This document shows positions 10,204 through 19,944 of a stretch of DNA of 64,000 nt, piece after piece. Within the stretch, counting starts at the first letter, position 1; the number at the start of each line of letters is the position of its first letter. Origin of the DNA: Arthrobacter sp. NIO-1057. Its GTDB lineage: Bacteria > Actinomycetota > Actinomycetes > Actinomycetales > Micrococcaceae. Under the pieces are notes generated by a model that saw nothing but the letters and a program-made list of their open reading frames with translations, was not told where the DNA came from and ran no database searches. The DNA lies in assembly GCF_900094805.1 (NCBI RefSeq), contig NZ_FMAT01000001.1, positions 558,001 to 622,000 on the forward strand, read 5' to 3'. Made by a program: the position numbers and the translations under genes.

Positions 10204-10803
10204 TTATCGGCGGACAGCTCTACGCTTGGCCGAAGCCTCGGCAGCGATCCACGCCTGCTGCGCGCCAGTCAGCTGAGATGAACCGGAGGCTCCAGCTGCT
10301 GAAGCCGATGCATTGGACCCGGCCGCCGCCCCACGCCAACCATGCGCGATGGCCAAAGCCACGGCGTCGGCCGCATCGGCAGGTTTCGGTGGCTCATCGA
10401 GACGACAAATCTTGGCGACCATTTTGCCGATCGCCGCTTTGGTGGCCTGCCCGGAACCGGTCACTGCAGCCTTGACCTCGGTGGGCGTATGCAGCGCCAC
10501 GGGAATGCCACGACGGGCAGCAGCGGTAATGACGATGCCGGTGACCTGTGCTGTACCAATAACGGTAGACACGTTAGCCGATGCGAAAACGCGTTCCAGC
10601 GCCAAGACATCGGGCTTGTGCTGATCGAGCCAACTATCAATGGCGTTGGCGATCTTTAACAATCGGGCGTCCAAGGGTGTGCCAGGCGGGGTGCCGGCAA
10701 CGGTGACATCAATCAGCGATACTTGCCTATTTGCAGCGACGTCGACCACGGCCAGACCACAGCGGGTCAGTCCGGGGTCGACGCCAACAACGCGAAGGGA
10801 CAA
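10204..10803 (-). CDS. ruvC: Crossover junction endodeoxyribonuclease RuvC
   Basis: 199 residues. Resolves Holliday junctions by symmetrical cleavage. The RNase H-like fold shows the acidic catalytic residues in [16 protein letters not shown] and [14 protein letters not shown]. The last 45 residues are an Ala/Ser-rich extension beyond the core. The start is a TTG three bases after the yebC stop, which suggests coupling to yebC. Same operon as ruvA and ruvB. Confidence 0.95.
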   Translation of the reverse strand: MSLRVVGVDPGLTRCGLAVVDVAANRQVSLIDVTVAGTPPGTPLDARLLKIANAIDSWLDQHKPDVLALERVFASANVSTVIGTAQVTGIVITAAARRGIPVALHTPTEVKAAVTGSGQATKAAIGKMVAKICRLDEPPKPADAADAVALAIAHGWRGAAAGSNASASAAGASGSSQLTGAQQAWIAAEASAKRRAVRR

Positions 10804-10806
10804 GCC

Positions 10807-11565
10807 TTACTGCTCTTCGTCCAGAGCTGCACGAACCTCGTCAGACAGGTCAGCGTTGGTGTAAACGTTCTGAACGTCGTCGAGTTCTTCCAGAGCGTCA
10901 AAGAGCTTGAGGAACTTGCGAGCACCCTCAACGTCCAGGTCCACCTTCATCGAAGGCAGGAATTCCATTTCATCAGATTCGTAGGCGATTTCAGCCTCAT
11001 CCAATGCTGCAGCCACGGCGCGAAGGTCCGATGGATCCGAAACGATGGCGAAGCTGTCGTCCTCGTCCAAGATTTCATCTGCACCGGCATCCAGTACGGT
11101 CATCAGCAGATCGTCTTCGGTCAGATCGCCCTTTGGAAGACGAACAACGCCCTGGCGGTTGAACAGGTAAGCGACCGAGCCTGGGTCCGCGACGGTTCCA
11201 CCGTTACGGGTGATGCCTACGCGAACCTCAGATGCGGCGCGGTTCTTGTTATCGGTAAGGCACTCGATCAGCAGAGCCGAGCCCTGTGGGCCACGTGCTT
11301 CGTAAATGATTTCGGTGTAGTCGACAACTTCACCGGTCAGGCCCGCACCACGCTTGATGGCGCGGTCGATGTTGTTTACCGGCACGGAGTTCTTCTTGGC
11401 CTTGCTAACGGCAAGTTCCAGTGCTGGGTTGCCGGACAGGTCAGCGCCGCCGGCACGGGCGGCAACTTCGATGCCCTTAATGAATTTTGCGAAGGCCTTG
11501 GCGCGCTTGGCGTCGATCGCAGCCTTCTTGTGCTTAGTGGTTGCCCATTTGGAGTGGCCTGACAT
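10807..11565 (-). CDS. YebC/PmpR family transcription or translation factor
   Basis: 252 residues beginning [23 protein letters not shown], the invariant YebC/PmpR N-terminus. Three-domain protein of the TACO1/YebC family; members bind DNA as regulators and at least some help ribosomes on proline-rich stretches. It sits directly upstream of ruvC, its usual place, and 3 bp downstream of pdxT on the same strand, so all are probably co-transcribed. The acidic C-terminus ([14 protein letters not shown]) is typical. Confidence 0.95.
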   Translation of the reverse strand: MSGHSKWATTKHKKAAIDAKRAKAFAKFIKGIEVAARAGGADLSGNPALELAVSKAKKNSVPVNNIDRAIKRGAGLTGEVVDYTEIIYEARGPQGSALLIECLTDNKNRAASEVRVGITRNGGTVADPGSVAYLFNRQGVVRLPKGDLTEDDLLMTVLDAGADEILDEDDSFAIVSDPSDLRAVAAALDEAEIAYESDEMEFLPSMKVDLDVEGARKFLKLFDALEELDDVQNVYTNADLSDEVRAALDEEQ

Positions 11566-11568
11566 GCT

Positions 11569-12180
11569 TTAAGCGTCTCCTCGCGTGAGTTGGATGAAAA
11601 ATTCGTGGATCGCTGTACTGCCGGTGACTTCCGGGTGAAAGCTCGTTGCCAACAAATTTCCCTGACGTACTGCAACAATTCTACCCTGTTCGCCGTCACC
11701 CTCTACCGGAACCGTGCTGATCACATGGACCTCGGAGCCTACTTGAACGGCTTCGGGCGCACGAATGAACACTGCCTCAAGGTTCTTCCCTAAGAAGTCC
11801 AACTGGTACTCAAATGAGTCAACCTGCCGCCCGAAGGCATTGCGTCGGACGGTCATATCGATGCCGCCGAAGCTTTGCTGAACTTCACCGGAGCTAGAGA
11901 CTGCAGGGTTTTCGATCCGGTCAGCGAGCATGATCATTCCAGCGCAGGAACCGTAGGCTGGCATACCGTCAGCAAGCCGCTGCTTGATGGGTTCAGCCAG
12001 TAAATAATTGCGTGAGAGCCGATCAATAACCGAGGATTCTCCGCCCGGAATGACCAGTGCGTCGACCTGTGTCAGGTCTTGTGGGGTTCGCACGGCGAGT
12101 GTTTCTTGTCCCAAGCGCTCGAAAGACGCGAGGTGTTCGCGGAAATCCCCCTGGAGGGCGAGGACGCCAATTTTTGGCAT
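11569..12180 (-). CDS. pdxT: Pyridoxal 5'-phosphate synthase glutaminase subunit PdxT
   Basis: 203 residues from the ATG at 12180 (AAGG about 8 bases upstream); an ATG at 12195 has no site. Supplies ammonia from glutamine to PdxS for ribose-5-phosphate-dependent PLP synthesis. Class I amidotransferase motifs are intact: PGGES, nucleophile C79 in GSCAGM, and H182/E184 in SFHPEVTG. Normally it is adjacent to pdxS; here pdxS lies 6.8 kb away on the same strand. Confidence 0.96.
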   Translation of the reverse strand: MPKIGVLALQGDFREHLASFERLGQETLAVRTPQDLTQVDALVIPGGESSVIDRLSRNYLLAEPIKQRLADGMPAYGSCAGMIMLADRIENPAVSSSGEVQQSFGGIDMTVRRNAFGRQVDSFEYQLDFLGKNLEAVFIRAPEAVQVGSEVHVISTVPVEGDGEQGRIVAVRQGNLLATSFHPEVTGSTAIHEFFIQLTRGDA

Positions 12181-12389
12181 GGGTGTGACCTTCATAGATT
12201 GCAGTGTTTTAGGCGCAGTATGCGCCGAATCAACGTTAGTACCGCCGGTCGTAGCAGTTTATTTTGTTGCTCGGTGTGTCGCAGTTTCCTCAGCGACAAT
12301 TTTCGAGCTCCGCAACAACGACAGCAGCTACGCGAAGATCCGATGGCGCCTAAGCTGAGGGTAGAGAAACGTTAAGAAGGAACTTGAAC

Positions 12390-13028
12390 ATGCTGCACGG
12401 GTACCAACGTCCACAAAACATCGCTACTGATTACTTCGATGATCAGGGCAAGCTCATCCCCTACGGCAATCTTTTCGATGGTGATGATCCACCGGCCGAA
12501 AGCTACTCGGTGATTTCCAACCCGCAACGCTTCGCGCCCTTGCATGCGGTGGCAGATTCGCTGGTGAATTGGATGACCTCTAGATTCAACGTCCGTTGCT
12601 ACGAAGATCCCGATTTGGCGGCCCAATTTGAGATCCCGCTTGATGAGTTAGTCCGCTCGATCAGGCTCGTCCCCGAGGACTCACAGTGTGCGCCGGTTGG
12701 ATTAGTTTTTACAAACTTTCCGGGGTTGCATCTTCAGTTCGGCGCACTATTTACCTCCATTGCACCCAATTGTGGATGTGATGCCTGCGATGACTCTGTT
12801 CCTGATCTGTGCACTGCGCTTGAGGCGCAGATCGACGCCGTGACATCGGGTGCGTTCGTAGAAATCCTAGACGTGGGTAAGAACCGTCTGACCCACCAGT
12901 TCAACGTTGAGGCAGCGGGCATGCTCGAACGATCCGGTGATCTCGATGACCTGTCATCCACCCAGCTGGCCACAGCTCGCGCAATGATTCCTGCTGATGG
13001 ATCTTGGGCTCCCTGGCCCTTTCGCTAA
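12390..13028 (+). CDS. DUF6226 family protein
   Basis: 212 residues, function unknown. I recognise it as the actinobacterial DUF6226 type from the aromatic start (MLHGYQRP), the central FGALFTSIAPNCGCDACDD and the ending GSWAPWPFR. Two close Cys pairs in CGCDACDD could bind metal, but this is only a guess. ATG at 12390 follows AAGGA at good spacing; a TTG two codons earlier is too close to that site. It converges on the CapA gene with one base between the stops. Confidence 0.7.
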   Translation: MLHGYQRPQNIATDYFDDQGKLIPYGNLFDGDDPPAESYSVISNPQRFAPLHAVADSLVNWMTSRFNVRCYEDPDLAAQFEIPLDELVRSIRLVPEDSQCAPVGLVFTNFPGLHLQFGALFTSIAPNCGCDACDDSVPDLCTALEAQIDAVTSGAFVEILDVGKNRLTHQFNVEAAGMLERSGDLDDLSSTQLATARAMIPADGSWAPWPFR

Positions 13029-13029
13029 T

Positions 13030-14229
13030 TTAATCCAGCGTCCATTCTTTCAGGCCATCTTCGAACGCTCCATACGCGTCAACTGTGGCCTTGGTTCGCT
13101 CTAGGGAAGCTTCTGCATCAGCTTCAGATAGACATTCCGACTTTTCAAAGACTTGGCACCATTGCACCGGAGAATTTGAAAGTTGGTGAGGAACCCACTG
13201 AAGTTCGGACACTTTCCAGTCCTCGGTCTTTTCATCCTGAGCAAAGGTAGCTTTCACACTGATACCTTCGCGGTTCAAGACAGTCTTTGTCGCATGCTTG
13301 GCCACTGAGTTCCCTAGTCCATATACGATCCAGGTTCCGTTGTGCTTCTCAATGGGCAAGACCGAATGGGTGTGGTGCATATAAACAAAGTCAAACACCC
13401 CGGACTCGGCTAGTTTTCGACCCAACGCGCGCTGCTCATCCGTTGGGCGAGTGGTGTATTCAGTCCCATCGTGGATGGCAGCGACGAGAATTTCGGCGCC
13501 ATCTTTTTTGGCCGCTTTTCCACGTTGAATGAGCTTTCGCGCGTCCACACCGGTATCAACTTGCCAGTCGGTGGCGGCGCTCAGTCCGTTGAGCGAGAAG
13601 GTGCTGGTAATAACACCAAGCTTGACTCCGCTAACCTCCATGATTGGCGGCTGCTGCTCTTCGGCTTTACTGCGGTATGAGCCGGTGGCAAAAAGTCCTT
13701 GGTCTTCCATGGCGTCTAGGGTTCGGTTCACCCCACTGGTGCCAGCATCAACCGTGTGGTTGGTAGCCGTGGTGCAACCGTCATAGCCAATGGATTTCAG
13801 GTCGGAAAGGATTTGCGCGGGAACAGTGAAGCGTGGGTATCCAGAATATGGTGGTGTTCCGATGGGTGTTTCCAGGTTGCACAGAGCCACATCGGCATCT
13901 TGCGCATAAGGCTTGAGCCCAGCAAGCAGGGGTGAAAAATCGAAGTCCTTGCCGTTTCCCGACGAGGAATTGGCCGCTTTCTGGGCTTCCTGAAGCAGTT
14001 GCGGATGTAGCAACACATCGCCGGTCACCATCAAGGAGAACTCTTTCGGTTCCTCAGGTGTACTGGATTCTGCTGCCGGGGTAATTGCTGCTTCTGGGTT
14101 GGTCGTTGGCGCGTTTGAAGAAGTTGTGGGGTTGTTTGGTTCTACATTTGCGGAGCAACCGGATAGAAGAGCCGAACACAGTGCGCCGGCAATCAAAGAA
14201 CGATAGGCGAGAACCAAACGTGAGTGCAT
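13030..14229 (-). CDS. CapA family lipoprotein (metallophosphatase fold)
   Basis: 399 residues. The N-terminus is a lipoprotein signal with lipobox LLSGC (C25), followed by a Ser/Thr/Pro/Asn-rich linker to about residue 60, so the protein is probably anchored outside the membrane. The catalytic-like domain has the CapA/PgsA series SLMVTGDVLLH, LCNLETPIG, GYPRF, TTATNHTVDAG and DFVYMHHTHSVLPIE. The family is tied to capsule or poly-gamma-glutamate synthesis in Bacillus, but no capsule genes are nearby here, so the substrate is unknown. Confidence 0.9.
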   Translation of the reverse strand: MHSRLVLAYRSLIAGALCSALLSGCSANVEPNNPTTSSNAPTTNPEAAITPAAESSTPEEPKEFSLMVTGDVLLHPQLLQEAQKAANSSSGNGKDFDFSPLLAGLKPYAQDADVALCNLETPIGTPPYSGYPRFTVPAQILSDLKSIGYDGCTTATNHTVDAGTSGVNRTLDAMEDQGLFATGSYRSKAEEQQPPIMEVSGVKLGVITSTFSLNGLSAATDWQVDTGVDARKLIQRGKAAKKDGAEILVAAIHDGTEYTTRPTDEQRALGRKLAESGVFDFVYMHHTHSVLPIEKHNGTWIVYGLGNSVAKHATKTVLNREGISVKATFAQDEKTEDWKVSELQWVPHQLSNSPVQWCQVFEKSECLSEADAEASLERTKATVDAYGAFEDGLKEWTLD

Positions 14230-14299
14230 TCTTAGACCCTATCCCAGCGGAGTATCTGGGGTGTTAATGCAAGCTAAATCACGTCTCCTATGAAAACCT

Positions 14300-16318
14300 A
14301 TGGTTATGCAAAATCCGCTCCTCACACCCAGCGCCATGCCCTACCAGTGGCCGGCCTTCGATATCCTCACTGCCGAGCACTACTTGGAGGCGGCTCAACT
14401 TGGCGCCGCGGAACAGCGCACCGAAATACAGCGCATCGTCGACGAGGCCGAAGCACCAACGTTTAGCAATACGTTCTTGGCTCTGGAATCCAGCGGACAA
14501 ACGCTACGTCGTGCCTTGATGACCTACTTCAGTGTCCTTTCTGCTCATGGAACGGAACCAATCAGGGCGATCCAGACAGAAATGTCTTCGATTTACAGCG
14601 CTCAAGAAGACGAAATCTACCTAAATCAATCCTTGTACACGCGTCTACAAAGTGTTGATTGTTCTGACTTGGTCGGTGAGGATGCCCGACTGGCAGAGCA
14701 AATTCTTAAAGAATTCAAGCTCTCGGGTGCTGGTCTGGACGAAGCCCAGAAGACGCAGTTGAAACAGCTCAACGCTGAACTTTCCGAGCTCTCGAGCACC
14801 TTCTCAAATCGTGTACTAGAGAATCAAAATGCTCACGCAGTTCATTTCGACTCCGCTGAAGAACTTGATGGGCTCTCGGCTCAGGCCATCGAGTCGGCAG
14901 CGCAGGCAGCGAAGCAAGCTGGTCACGCATCGGGATATCTCTTGCCCTTGGTCTCCCCTACCCAACAGCCCGCGCTAGAGTCCTTGACCAATAGTGAGTC
15001 ACGACGCAAGGTTTTCACCGCGTCCATTTCTCGTGGGCTTGATGAGAATCCGACTGTCGAGCTTGCAGCGCAAATGGCCCAGCTTCGCGCCCAGCGGGCA
15101 GCGCTGCTTGGTTTTGCGAATCACGCCGAAACCGTGCTAGCACAGGCAACGGCACCATCAACAGCGGCAGTCGAGCAACGACTCACAGAACTGACCAAGG
15201 CCGCCACCGCTAACGCTGATAAAGAAGCTGCCGTTCTAAGCAAGATCGCTGGCCTGGACGTGACCGCGTGGGACTGGAAGTTCTACGCTAACCAGGTCTT
15301 GCGTGAGCAATACGCAGTAGATTCCGAATCGCTACGCAGCTACTTCGAACTTGATCGCGTGCTCTTCGACGGGGTCTTTGCCACCGCTACGAAGCTCTAC
15401 GGAATTACCTTTACCGAGCGTTTCGATCTGCCTACCTATCACGAGCAGGTTCGCGTATTTGAGGTCTTCGACGCGGATGGCAGCCCCCTTGCCATCTTCA
15501 CCGGCGATTACCTCGCTCGTGACACGAAGAAGGGTGGCGCATGGATGACGAGTCTGCGCGATGCTGCCTCATACCTTGATGAGCGCCCCATTGTCACCAA
15601 CACGTTGAATATCTCATCGCCTGCGCCGGGCGATCCAATCCTGCTGACCTTGGACGAGACCAATACGCTTTTCCACGAGTTCGGACACGCTCTACACGGC
15701 ATGTTCTCCAACGGAAAATATGCTTCTCTTTCTGGAACGTCGGTCCCCCGCGACTTTGTCGAGTTCCCCTCGCAAGTTAATGAAATGTGGGTCTTGGATG
15801 AGCAGGTTCTTCCGAATTATGCGGTCCACCATGAGACCGGCGAGTCATTAGATCAGGAGACGATCAGCAAGGTTCGAGCAGCCGGGTTGTGGGGACAGGG
15901 CTTTGCCACAACAGAATATTTGGCTGCCAGTGTGCTGGACTGGGCATGGCACACTATCAGCTCAGATACCGTGATTGATGACCCGGTGGAGTTTGAACAG
16001 CAGGTTCTTGCGGACGCCGGATTCAATACAGAGCTGATTCCGCCACGCTACCGCACCGGTTATTTCCAGCACATTTTTGCTAACGGATACTCCGCTGGCT
16101 ACTACTCCTATATCTGGAGTGAAGTACTCGATGCCGACACTGTGAAGTGGTTCGAGGAAAATGGTGGCCTCATGCGCGAAAATGGTAATCGGTTCCGAGA
16201 AGAACTGCTCTCGCGCGGAAATACGCGCGACCCCCTTGAGTCCTATGAATTGTTCCGTGGCCGCACCGCACGGGTTGAACCGTTGCTGCGCCGTCGAGGA
16301 TTGGTGAACGCAGAATAA
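14300..16318 (+). CDS. dcp: M3 family metallopeptidase (peptidyl-dipeptidase Dcp type)
   Basis: 672 residues. Zinc peptidase that degrades oligopeptides in the cytoplasm. The HEFGH zinc motif is at residues 459-463, with the third ligand region EFPSQVNEMW after it. The helical N-terminal half is typical of M3A enzymes (Dcp/oligopeptidase A). Two ATGs (14300 and 14306) are possible and neither has a clear ribosome binding site. The stop codon overlaps the next start by one base. Confidence 0.93.
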   Translation: MVMQNPLLTPSAMPYQWPAFDILTAEHYLEAAQLGAAEQRTEIQRIVDEAEAPTFSNTFLALESSGQTLRRALMTYFSVLSAHGTEPIRAIQTEMSSIYSAQEDEIYLNQSLYTRLQSVDCSDLVGEDARLAEQILKEFKLSGAGLDEAQKTQLKQLNAELSELSSTFSNRVLENQNAHAVHFDSAEELDGLSAQAIESAAQAAKQAGHASGYLLPLVSPTQQPALESLTNSESRRKVFTASISRGLDENPTVELAAQMAQLRAQRAALLGFANHAETVLAQATAPSTAAVEQRLTELTKAATANADKEAAVLSKIAGLDVTAWDWKFYANQVLREQYAVDSESLRSYFELDRVLFDGVFATATKLYGITFTERFDLPTYHEQVRVFEVFDADGSPLAIFTGDYLARDTKKGGAWMTSLRDAASYLDERPIVTNTLNISSPAPGDPILLTLDETNTLFHEFGHALHGMFSNGKYASLSGTSVPRDFVEFPSQVNEMWVLDEQVLPNYAVHHETGESLDQETISKVRAAGLWGQGFATTEYLAASVLDWAWHTISSDTVIDDPVEFEQQVLADAGFNTELIPPRYRTGYFQHIFANGYSAGYYSYIWSEVLDADTVKWFEENGGLMRENGNRFREELLSRGNTRDPLESYELFRGRTARVEPLLRRRGLVNAE

Positions 16319-17082
16319 TGACGACGATTGCCTCCGCACAGGAAGCACTGAGCCACTGGCACCAGGCGCTGGCCGTGGCCACCGGTGGAAAGATCTTTAC
16401 CACTCATGGATGCTCGTGGGCCTGGCAGCCCGTACGCAAGCGGCTGATCCTACTTTTCCCTGAAAACGCTGAGCAGGCTGGGCTTCGCCCTGCCTTGGCA
16501 GAGGGCCACCGACTTGGCGCCCGTCGAGTGGAAGCCTGGGTTAATTCAGGAGCCGACTCTATTGAACTCAAGGCCGCCGGATTCTCCGACAACGCCCAAG
16601 TTTCATGGCATGCCGGACCACTAGCTATCCCCATGGATCGCTGGGCAGGCAAGATCCGCCTGGGTAATAACGTGCCGGAAGCAAGTGGCGCTGATGCTGC
16701 AGAGCTCAACGTGACGAACCTCTGGCGAGACCCCAGCAGCCAACTCTCCAGCGGACACCCCGCGCTGCGACGCGTTGAGCATGCTCTGGCACGCACCGAC
16801 GACGGCGAAATTGTCGGACGAGGATTCGCTCAACAAGGTTTGGGTGGCCAGCTGATGGTTCATTCATTGGCAGTGGGGAAACAGCAGCGTCGACAGGGCA
16901 TCGGTACCGCCTTGCTTCATGGGCTTTCCCGCTCGATGATCAATCCGCTGTCTCCCCCAGATGAAGAAGTCGCCGTGGAGCTTTTGGCCGCGGCTACCCC
17001 ATCAAGCGCTGATTTCTTCACCGCCAATGGCCTGAAGCTTCTGGGGCGTGGACGTCATATGGTTCTGCGGTCCTGGGCCTAA
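16318..17082 (+). CDS. GNAT family N-acetyltransferase
   Basis: 254 residues, longer than a single GNAT domain. The C-terminal part has the acetyl-CoA binding motif QQRRQGIGTALL (about 189-200) after a beta strand (LMVHSLAVGK), and ends with FFTANGLKLLGRGRHMVLRSW, the last GNAT strand pattern. The N-terminal half is not recognised. It starts on the last base of the peptidase stop (TAATG), so the two are translationally coupled. A strong terminator follows. Confidence 0.85.
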   Translation: MTTIASAQEALSHWHQALAVATGGKIFTTHGCSWAWQPVRKRLILLFPENAEQAGLRPALAEGHRLGARRVEAWVNSGADSIELKAAGFSDNAQVSWHAGPLAIPMDRWAGKIRLGNNVPEASGADAAELNVTNLWRDPSSQLSSGHPALRRVEHALARTDDGEIVGRGFAQQGLGGQLMVHSLAVGKQQRRQGIGTALLHGLSRSMINPLSPPDEEVAVELLAAATPSSADFFTANGLKLLGRGRHMVLRSWA

Positions 17083-17109
17083 AGCTCGGCACGCTTCCAA
17101 CACCCCAAG

Positions 17110-17149
17110 AGCTATCGGGCCACCGGATTCGTCCGGTGGCCCGATAGCT
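17110..17149 (+). terminator. Strong terminator with 18-bp stem and UUCG loop
   Basis: A perfect 18-bp stem closes a TTCG tetraloop and is followed by GTTTTTCTT. It ends the peptidase-acetyltransferase unit. The opposite strand lacks a T tract, so it acts in the plus direction. Confidence 0.95.
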
Positions 17150-17162
17150 GTTTTTCTTGTAT

Positions 17163-17723
17163 TTACTGCTGGTGTTTTATTCGATACACGAGCCTGGCAA
17201 AAGGCCCAGCTTGTCTAGCTTCGGTAAGTGCTAACCGTTCGCTGCCGATATTTCGTGGCAGTAACGCGGCACCACCGCTCAGAACTGCCGGAGCGACTGT
17301 CAGTGCCAACGTGTCGATAACATCGATGTCGAAGAACTGCCCGAGTAATTCTCCGCCGCCAAGAACCCAAATATTTTTGTCTCCGGCTACGTCACGGATC
17401 TCTGGCAAATTTTCTTCCACAGATCCGCTGACCATTCGTACATCCGCACCCTGGGGTATCGGCAAGTTACGAGAGGTGAAAACAAAGGTGGTGACGCCAG
17501 GATAGTACTCCTGCCACTTTTCTGGATGTTCGATAAGTTGCTCGTTCTCGAGCATCCACAGGTAGGTATTGGCGCCTTCGACATGGACTCCCACGTTCTT
17601 CGGGAGTAAGTCCGAATCCGGTTCATGAGCTCCAGGGACCTCAAAGAGCCACTTCAAACTATGGTTTTCATCGGCCAAGAATCCATTTACTGTGACGGCC
17701 GCGTCGAAGATGATTTCGCTCAT
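17163..17723 (-). CDS. Dihydrofolate reductase family protein (RibD C-terminal type)
   Basis: 186 residues from ATG at 17723. A RibD_C/DHFR-like NADPH-binding fold: FDAAVTVNGFLADENHSLKWL at the start, the YPGVTTFVFTSRNLP strand, and the nucleotide-binding stretch NIWVLGGGELLGQFFDIDVIDTLALTVAPAVLSGGAALLP. Such stand-alone proteins are predicted reductases with unknown substrate; it is not a true DHFR. No clear ribosome binding site precedes the start, so it may be further upstream. Confidence 0.85.
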   Translation of the reverse strand: MSEIIFDAAVTVNGFLADENHSLKWLFEVPGAHEPDSDLLPKNVGVHVEGANTYLWMLENEQLIEHPEKWQEYYPGVTTFVFTSRNLPIPQGADVRMVSGSVEENLPEIRDVAGDKNIWVLGGGELLGQFFDIDVIDTLALTVAPAVLSGGAALLPRNIGSERLALTEARQAGPFARLVYRIKHQQ

Positions 17724-17788
17724 GCATGTCAGTCTGCCACATCGAAAATGCTGGTCTTTTGCCAATAGCTGTTGGCGGGCTCCCGGTA

Positions 17789-18715
17789 CTAGTCCACCTC
17801 AACAATGGGTGAATAATGCGAGGCATCCCCGATGACTGAGTAGCTCGTTTTCCCTGCCACACTTCGAGGAATGTCGCCGGCAACGGTGATGCGATTAAGC
17901 TTGCGTGGCGCGCGACTGTAATTATCAACCGCGTAGTGCTGAGTGATTCTGTTATCAAAAAGCACCAACTGACCCGGCTCCCAAGTCACTCGTACCACGT
18001 GTTCTGGTCGTGTCACATGACTTTGGAGCAGACGCAGTAGGTCTGTTGACTCGTAGGGAGACACCCCGACAATCTTCACGTGTCTAGCGAAGGTTCCAAT
18101 AAACAGGCCCTTTTCTCCTGTTAGTGGGTGGACACGAACTACTGGATGGACCGTGCGATACTTCTCGGAAACGAAAGCCTCCTGATACTTTTTCTCCCGT
18201 TCAGAATTCACGGTTCGAGGCCTGACGTAGTCGGAGTCATTGGAGTGCTCGGCCCACAGCGTGTCGGCAAGTGCTTGGAGTTCTTTAGGAAGGCTTCGGT
18301 ATGCTGCTGCAGCATTGGCGATGAGCGTTTCTCCGCCATAGGGTGGCAACGTCACTGCCCGAAGCGTGGAGACCTGTGGCGGATTAACGATGAAGGTGAC
18401 ATCTGTATGCCACTGGTTGGCGATCGACTGTTCGCTATCCACCGGCAAGACGGTTTTCTTCACTTGTTCTTCGAATGTCACTGTCGGATGCGCCGTTGTT
18501 AATGGACCAAAATGTGAAGCGAAGAGTTCCTGTTGTTCGTCAGTCTCGATCCCAGACTGACTGAAAACCAAGGCCTTGTGCTCGTTCAGAGCCTCGCGGA
18601 TAGCTTGGACTGTTTCTGCAGGTAGGTTTCCCGTGAGGTCAAGCCCATCAATGCGTGCGCCGATGTGCTCCCCGAGCTTTGTGGTTTGCAGGCGGGTTGT
18701 CGTAGTCGTAGTCAT
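17789..18715 (-). CDS. TauD/TfdA family Fe(II)/2-oxoglutarate dioxygenase
   Basis: 308 residues from ATG at 18715, which follows GAGGAGG; the frame extends upstream without support. The iron-binding triad is visible as H103-x-D105 (QWHTDVTF) and H260 (ITQHYAVDNY), and the basic residues R271/R275 (RKLNR) fit the 2-oxoglutarate site. Relatives release sulfite from taurine or alkylsulfates. There is no sulfonate transporter nearby, so the substrate is open. Downstream gene is the RibD-like reductase, 65 bp away on the same strand. Confidence 0.9.
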   Translation of the reverse strand: MTTTTTTRLQTTKLGEHIGARIDGLDLTGNLPAETVQAIREALNEHKALVFSQSGIETDEQQELFASHFGPLTTAHPTVTFEEQVKKTVLPVDSEQSIANQWHTDVTFIVNPPQVSTLRAVTLPPYGGETLIANAAAAYRSLPKELQALADTLWAEHSNDSDYVRPRTVNSEREKKYQEAFVSEKYRTVHPVVRVHPLTGEKGLFIGTFARHVKIVGVSPYESTDLLRLLQSHVTRPEHVVRVTWEPGQLVLFDNRITQHYAVDNYSRAPRKLNRITVAGDIPRSVAGKTSYSVIGDASHYSPIVEVD

Positions 18716-19041
18716 GCTGGCCTCCTCAACAGCAACCATCGTGTAGCTGTTTTGATCTGTTTGTTGATGCCCCTTTTTGGGAACATGCTCCATCGTAGAT
18801 CTGAAAAAACACTGATCAACCGTAAATTTATTAAGTGAAAAACAAAGGCTTTATGCGTCGAAGGACCCATGAATATCATTGAGTAGGGTTGCGTTGATGA
18901 GTCGAGGTAAGTACCGCAGTGACCAATATGAAGTCTGATGAATAAAAATTGCATCCAGCAATTGGGGGTGTTTAAGCGCAGAAGTGCCCCGCCAGGCTGA
19001 CGGGGCACTACTTAGTCCGTTTTAGGAGACGACGGTGGTGT
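18716..19041. other. Intergenic region between pdxS and the dioxygenase gene
   Basis: About 325 bp without a gene. It holds the hairpin after pdxS and a small inverted repeat AATTGC-N5-GCAATT at 18947-18963, which on the minus strand is followed by TTTATT and could be a second weak terminator. The part nearest 18716 must carry the dioxygenase promoter, but I see no convincing -35/-10 pair. Confidence 0.6.
18983..19009 (-). terminator. Hairpin downstream of pdxS
   Basis: A 9-bp GC-rich stem AGTGCCCCG/CGGGGCACT lies 33 bp past the pdxS stop. On the minus strand it is followed by TTCTGCGC, a weak U tract. Confidence 0.65.
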
Positions 19042-19944
19042 TTACCAGCCGCGCTCTGCCAAGCGGTGTGGCTCTGGCAGCTCGTCAACGTTGATGCCAA
19101 CCATGGCTTCGCCCAGACCGCGGGAGATCTTGGCCAACTCATCTGGGTTGTCGAAGAAGGTGGTTGCCTTCACGATGGCTTCTGCACGCTGTACCGGGTT
19201 ACCGGACTTGAAGATACCAGAGCCAACGAAGACACCGTCGGCCCCAAGCTGCATCATCATGGCAGCGTCTGCAGGAGTAGCGATACCACCGGCAGTGAAC
19301 AGTACTACTGGCAGCTTGCCGGTGTGGGCAATTTCCTTGACCAGTTCGTAGGGAGCCTGAAGTTCCTTCGCTGCAACATACAGCTCATCTTCTGGAAGGG
19401 CCGAAAGCTTAGCGATTTCAGCGCGGATCTTGCGCATGTGTCCGGTGGCGTTGGATACGTCGCCGGTACCAGCTTCACCCTTGGAACGAATCATTGCTGC
19501 ACCCTCGTTGATGCGACGCAGAGCCTCGCCAAGGTTGGTCGCACCGCAAACAAAAGGAACAGTGAATGGCCACTTGTCGATATGGTTCTCGTAGTCTGCT
19601 GGCGAAAGAACTTCTGACTCATCGATGTAGTCGACGCCCAGGGACTGCAAGATCTGCGCTTCGACGAAGTGACCGATACGAGCCTTAGCCATGACTGGGA
19701 TGGAGACCTCGTTAATGATGCCGTCGATCATGTCTGGGTCGCTCATGCGAGACACGCCACCCTGGGCACGAATGTCTGCAGGAACACGTTCGAGGGCCAT
19801 GACAGCTACGGCGCCAGCATCTTCAGCGATGCGCGCCTGCTCTGGGGTGACTACGTCCATGATGACGCCGCCCTTGAGCATTTCAGCCATGCCGCGCTTA
19901 ACGCGATCGGAGCCGACGACGGAGTTCTGGTTGTTCGTAGACAT
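19042..19944 (-). CDS. pdxS: Pyridoxal 5'-phosphate synthase lyase subunit PdxS
   Basis: 300 residues from ATG at 19944. Forms PLP from ribose 5-phosphate, glyceraldehyde 3-phosphate and the ammonia delivered by PdxT. Very conserved barrel: [13 protein letters not shown], Schiff-base region with K87 ([10 protein letters not shown]), [25 protein letters not shown], and the phosphate loop [29 protein letters not shown]. The frame extends 10 codons upstream. Unlike the usual pdxST operon, pdxT is 6.8 kb downstream. Confidence 0.98.
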   Translation of the reverse strand: MSTNNQNSVVGSDRVKRGMAEMLKGGVIMDVVTPEQARIAEDAGAVAVMALERVPADIRAQGGVSRMSDPDMIDGIINEVSIPVMAKARIGHFVEAQILQSLGVDYIDESEVLSPADYENHIDKWPFTVPFVCGATNLGEALRRINEGAAMIRSKGEAGTGDVSNATGHMRKIRAEIAKLSALPEDELYVAAKELQAPYELVKEIAHTGKLPVVLFTAGGIATPADAAMMMQLGADGVFVGSGIFKSGNPVQRAEAIVKATTFFDNPDELAKISRGLGEAMVGINVDELPEPHRLAERGW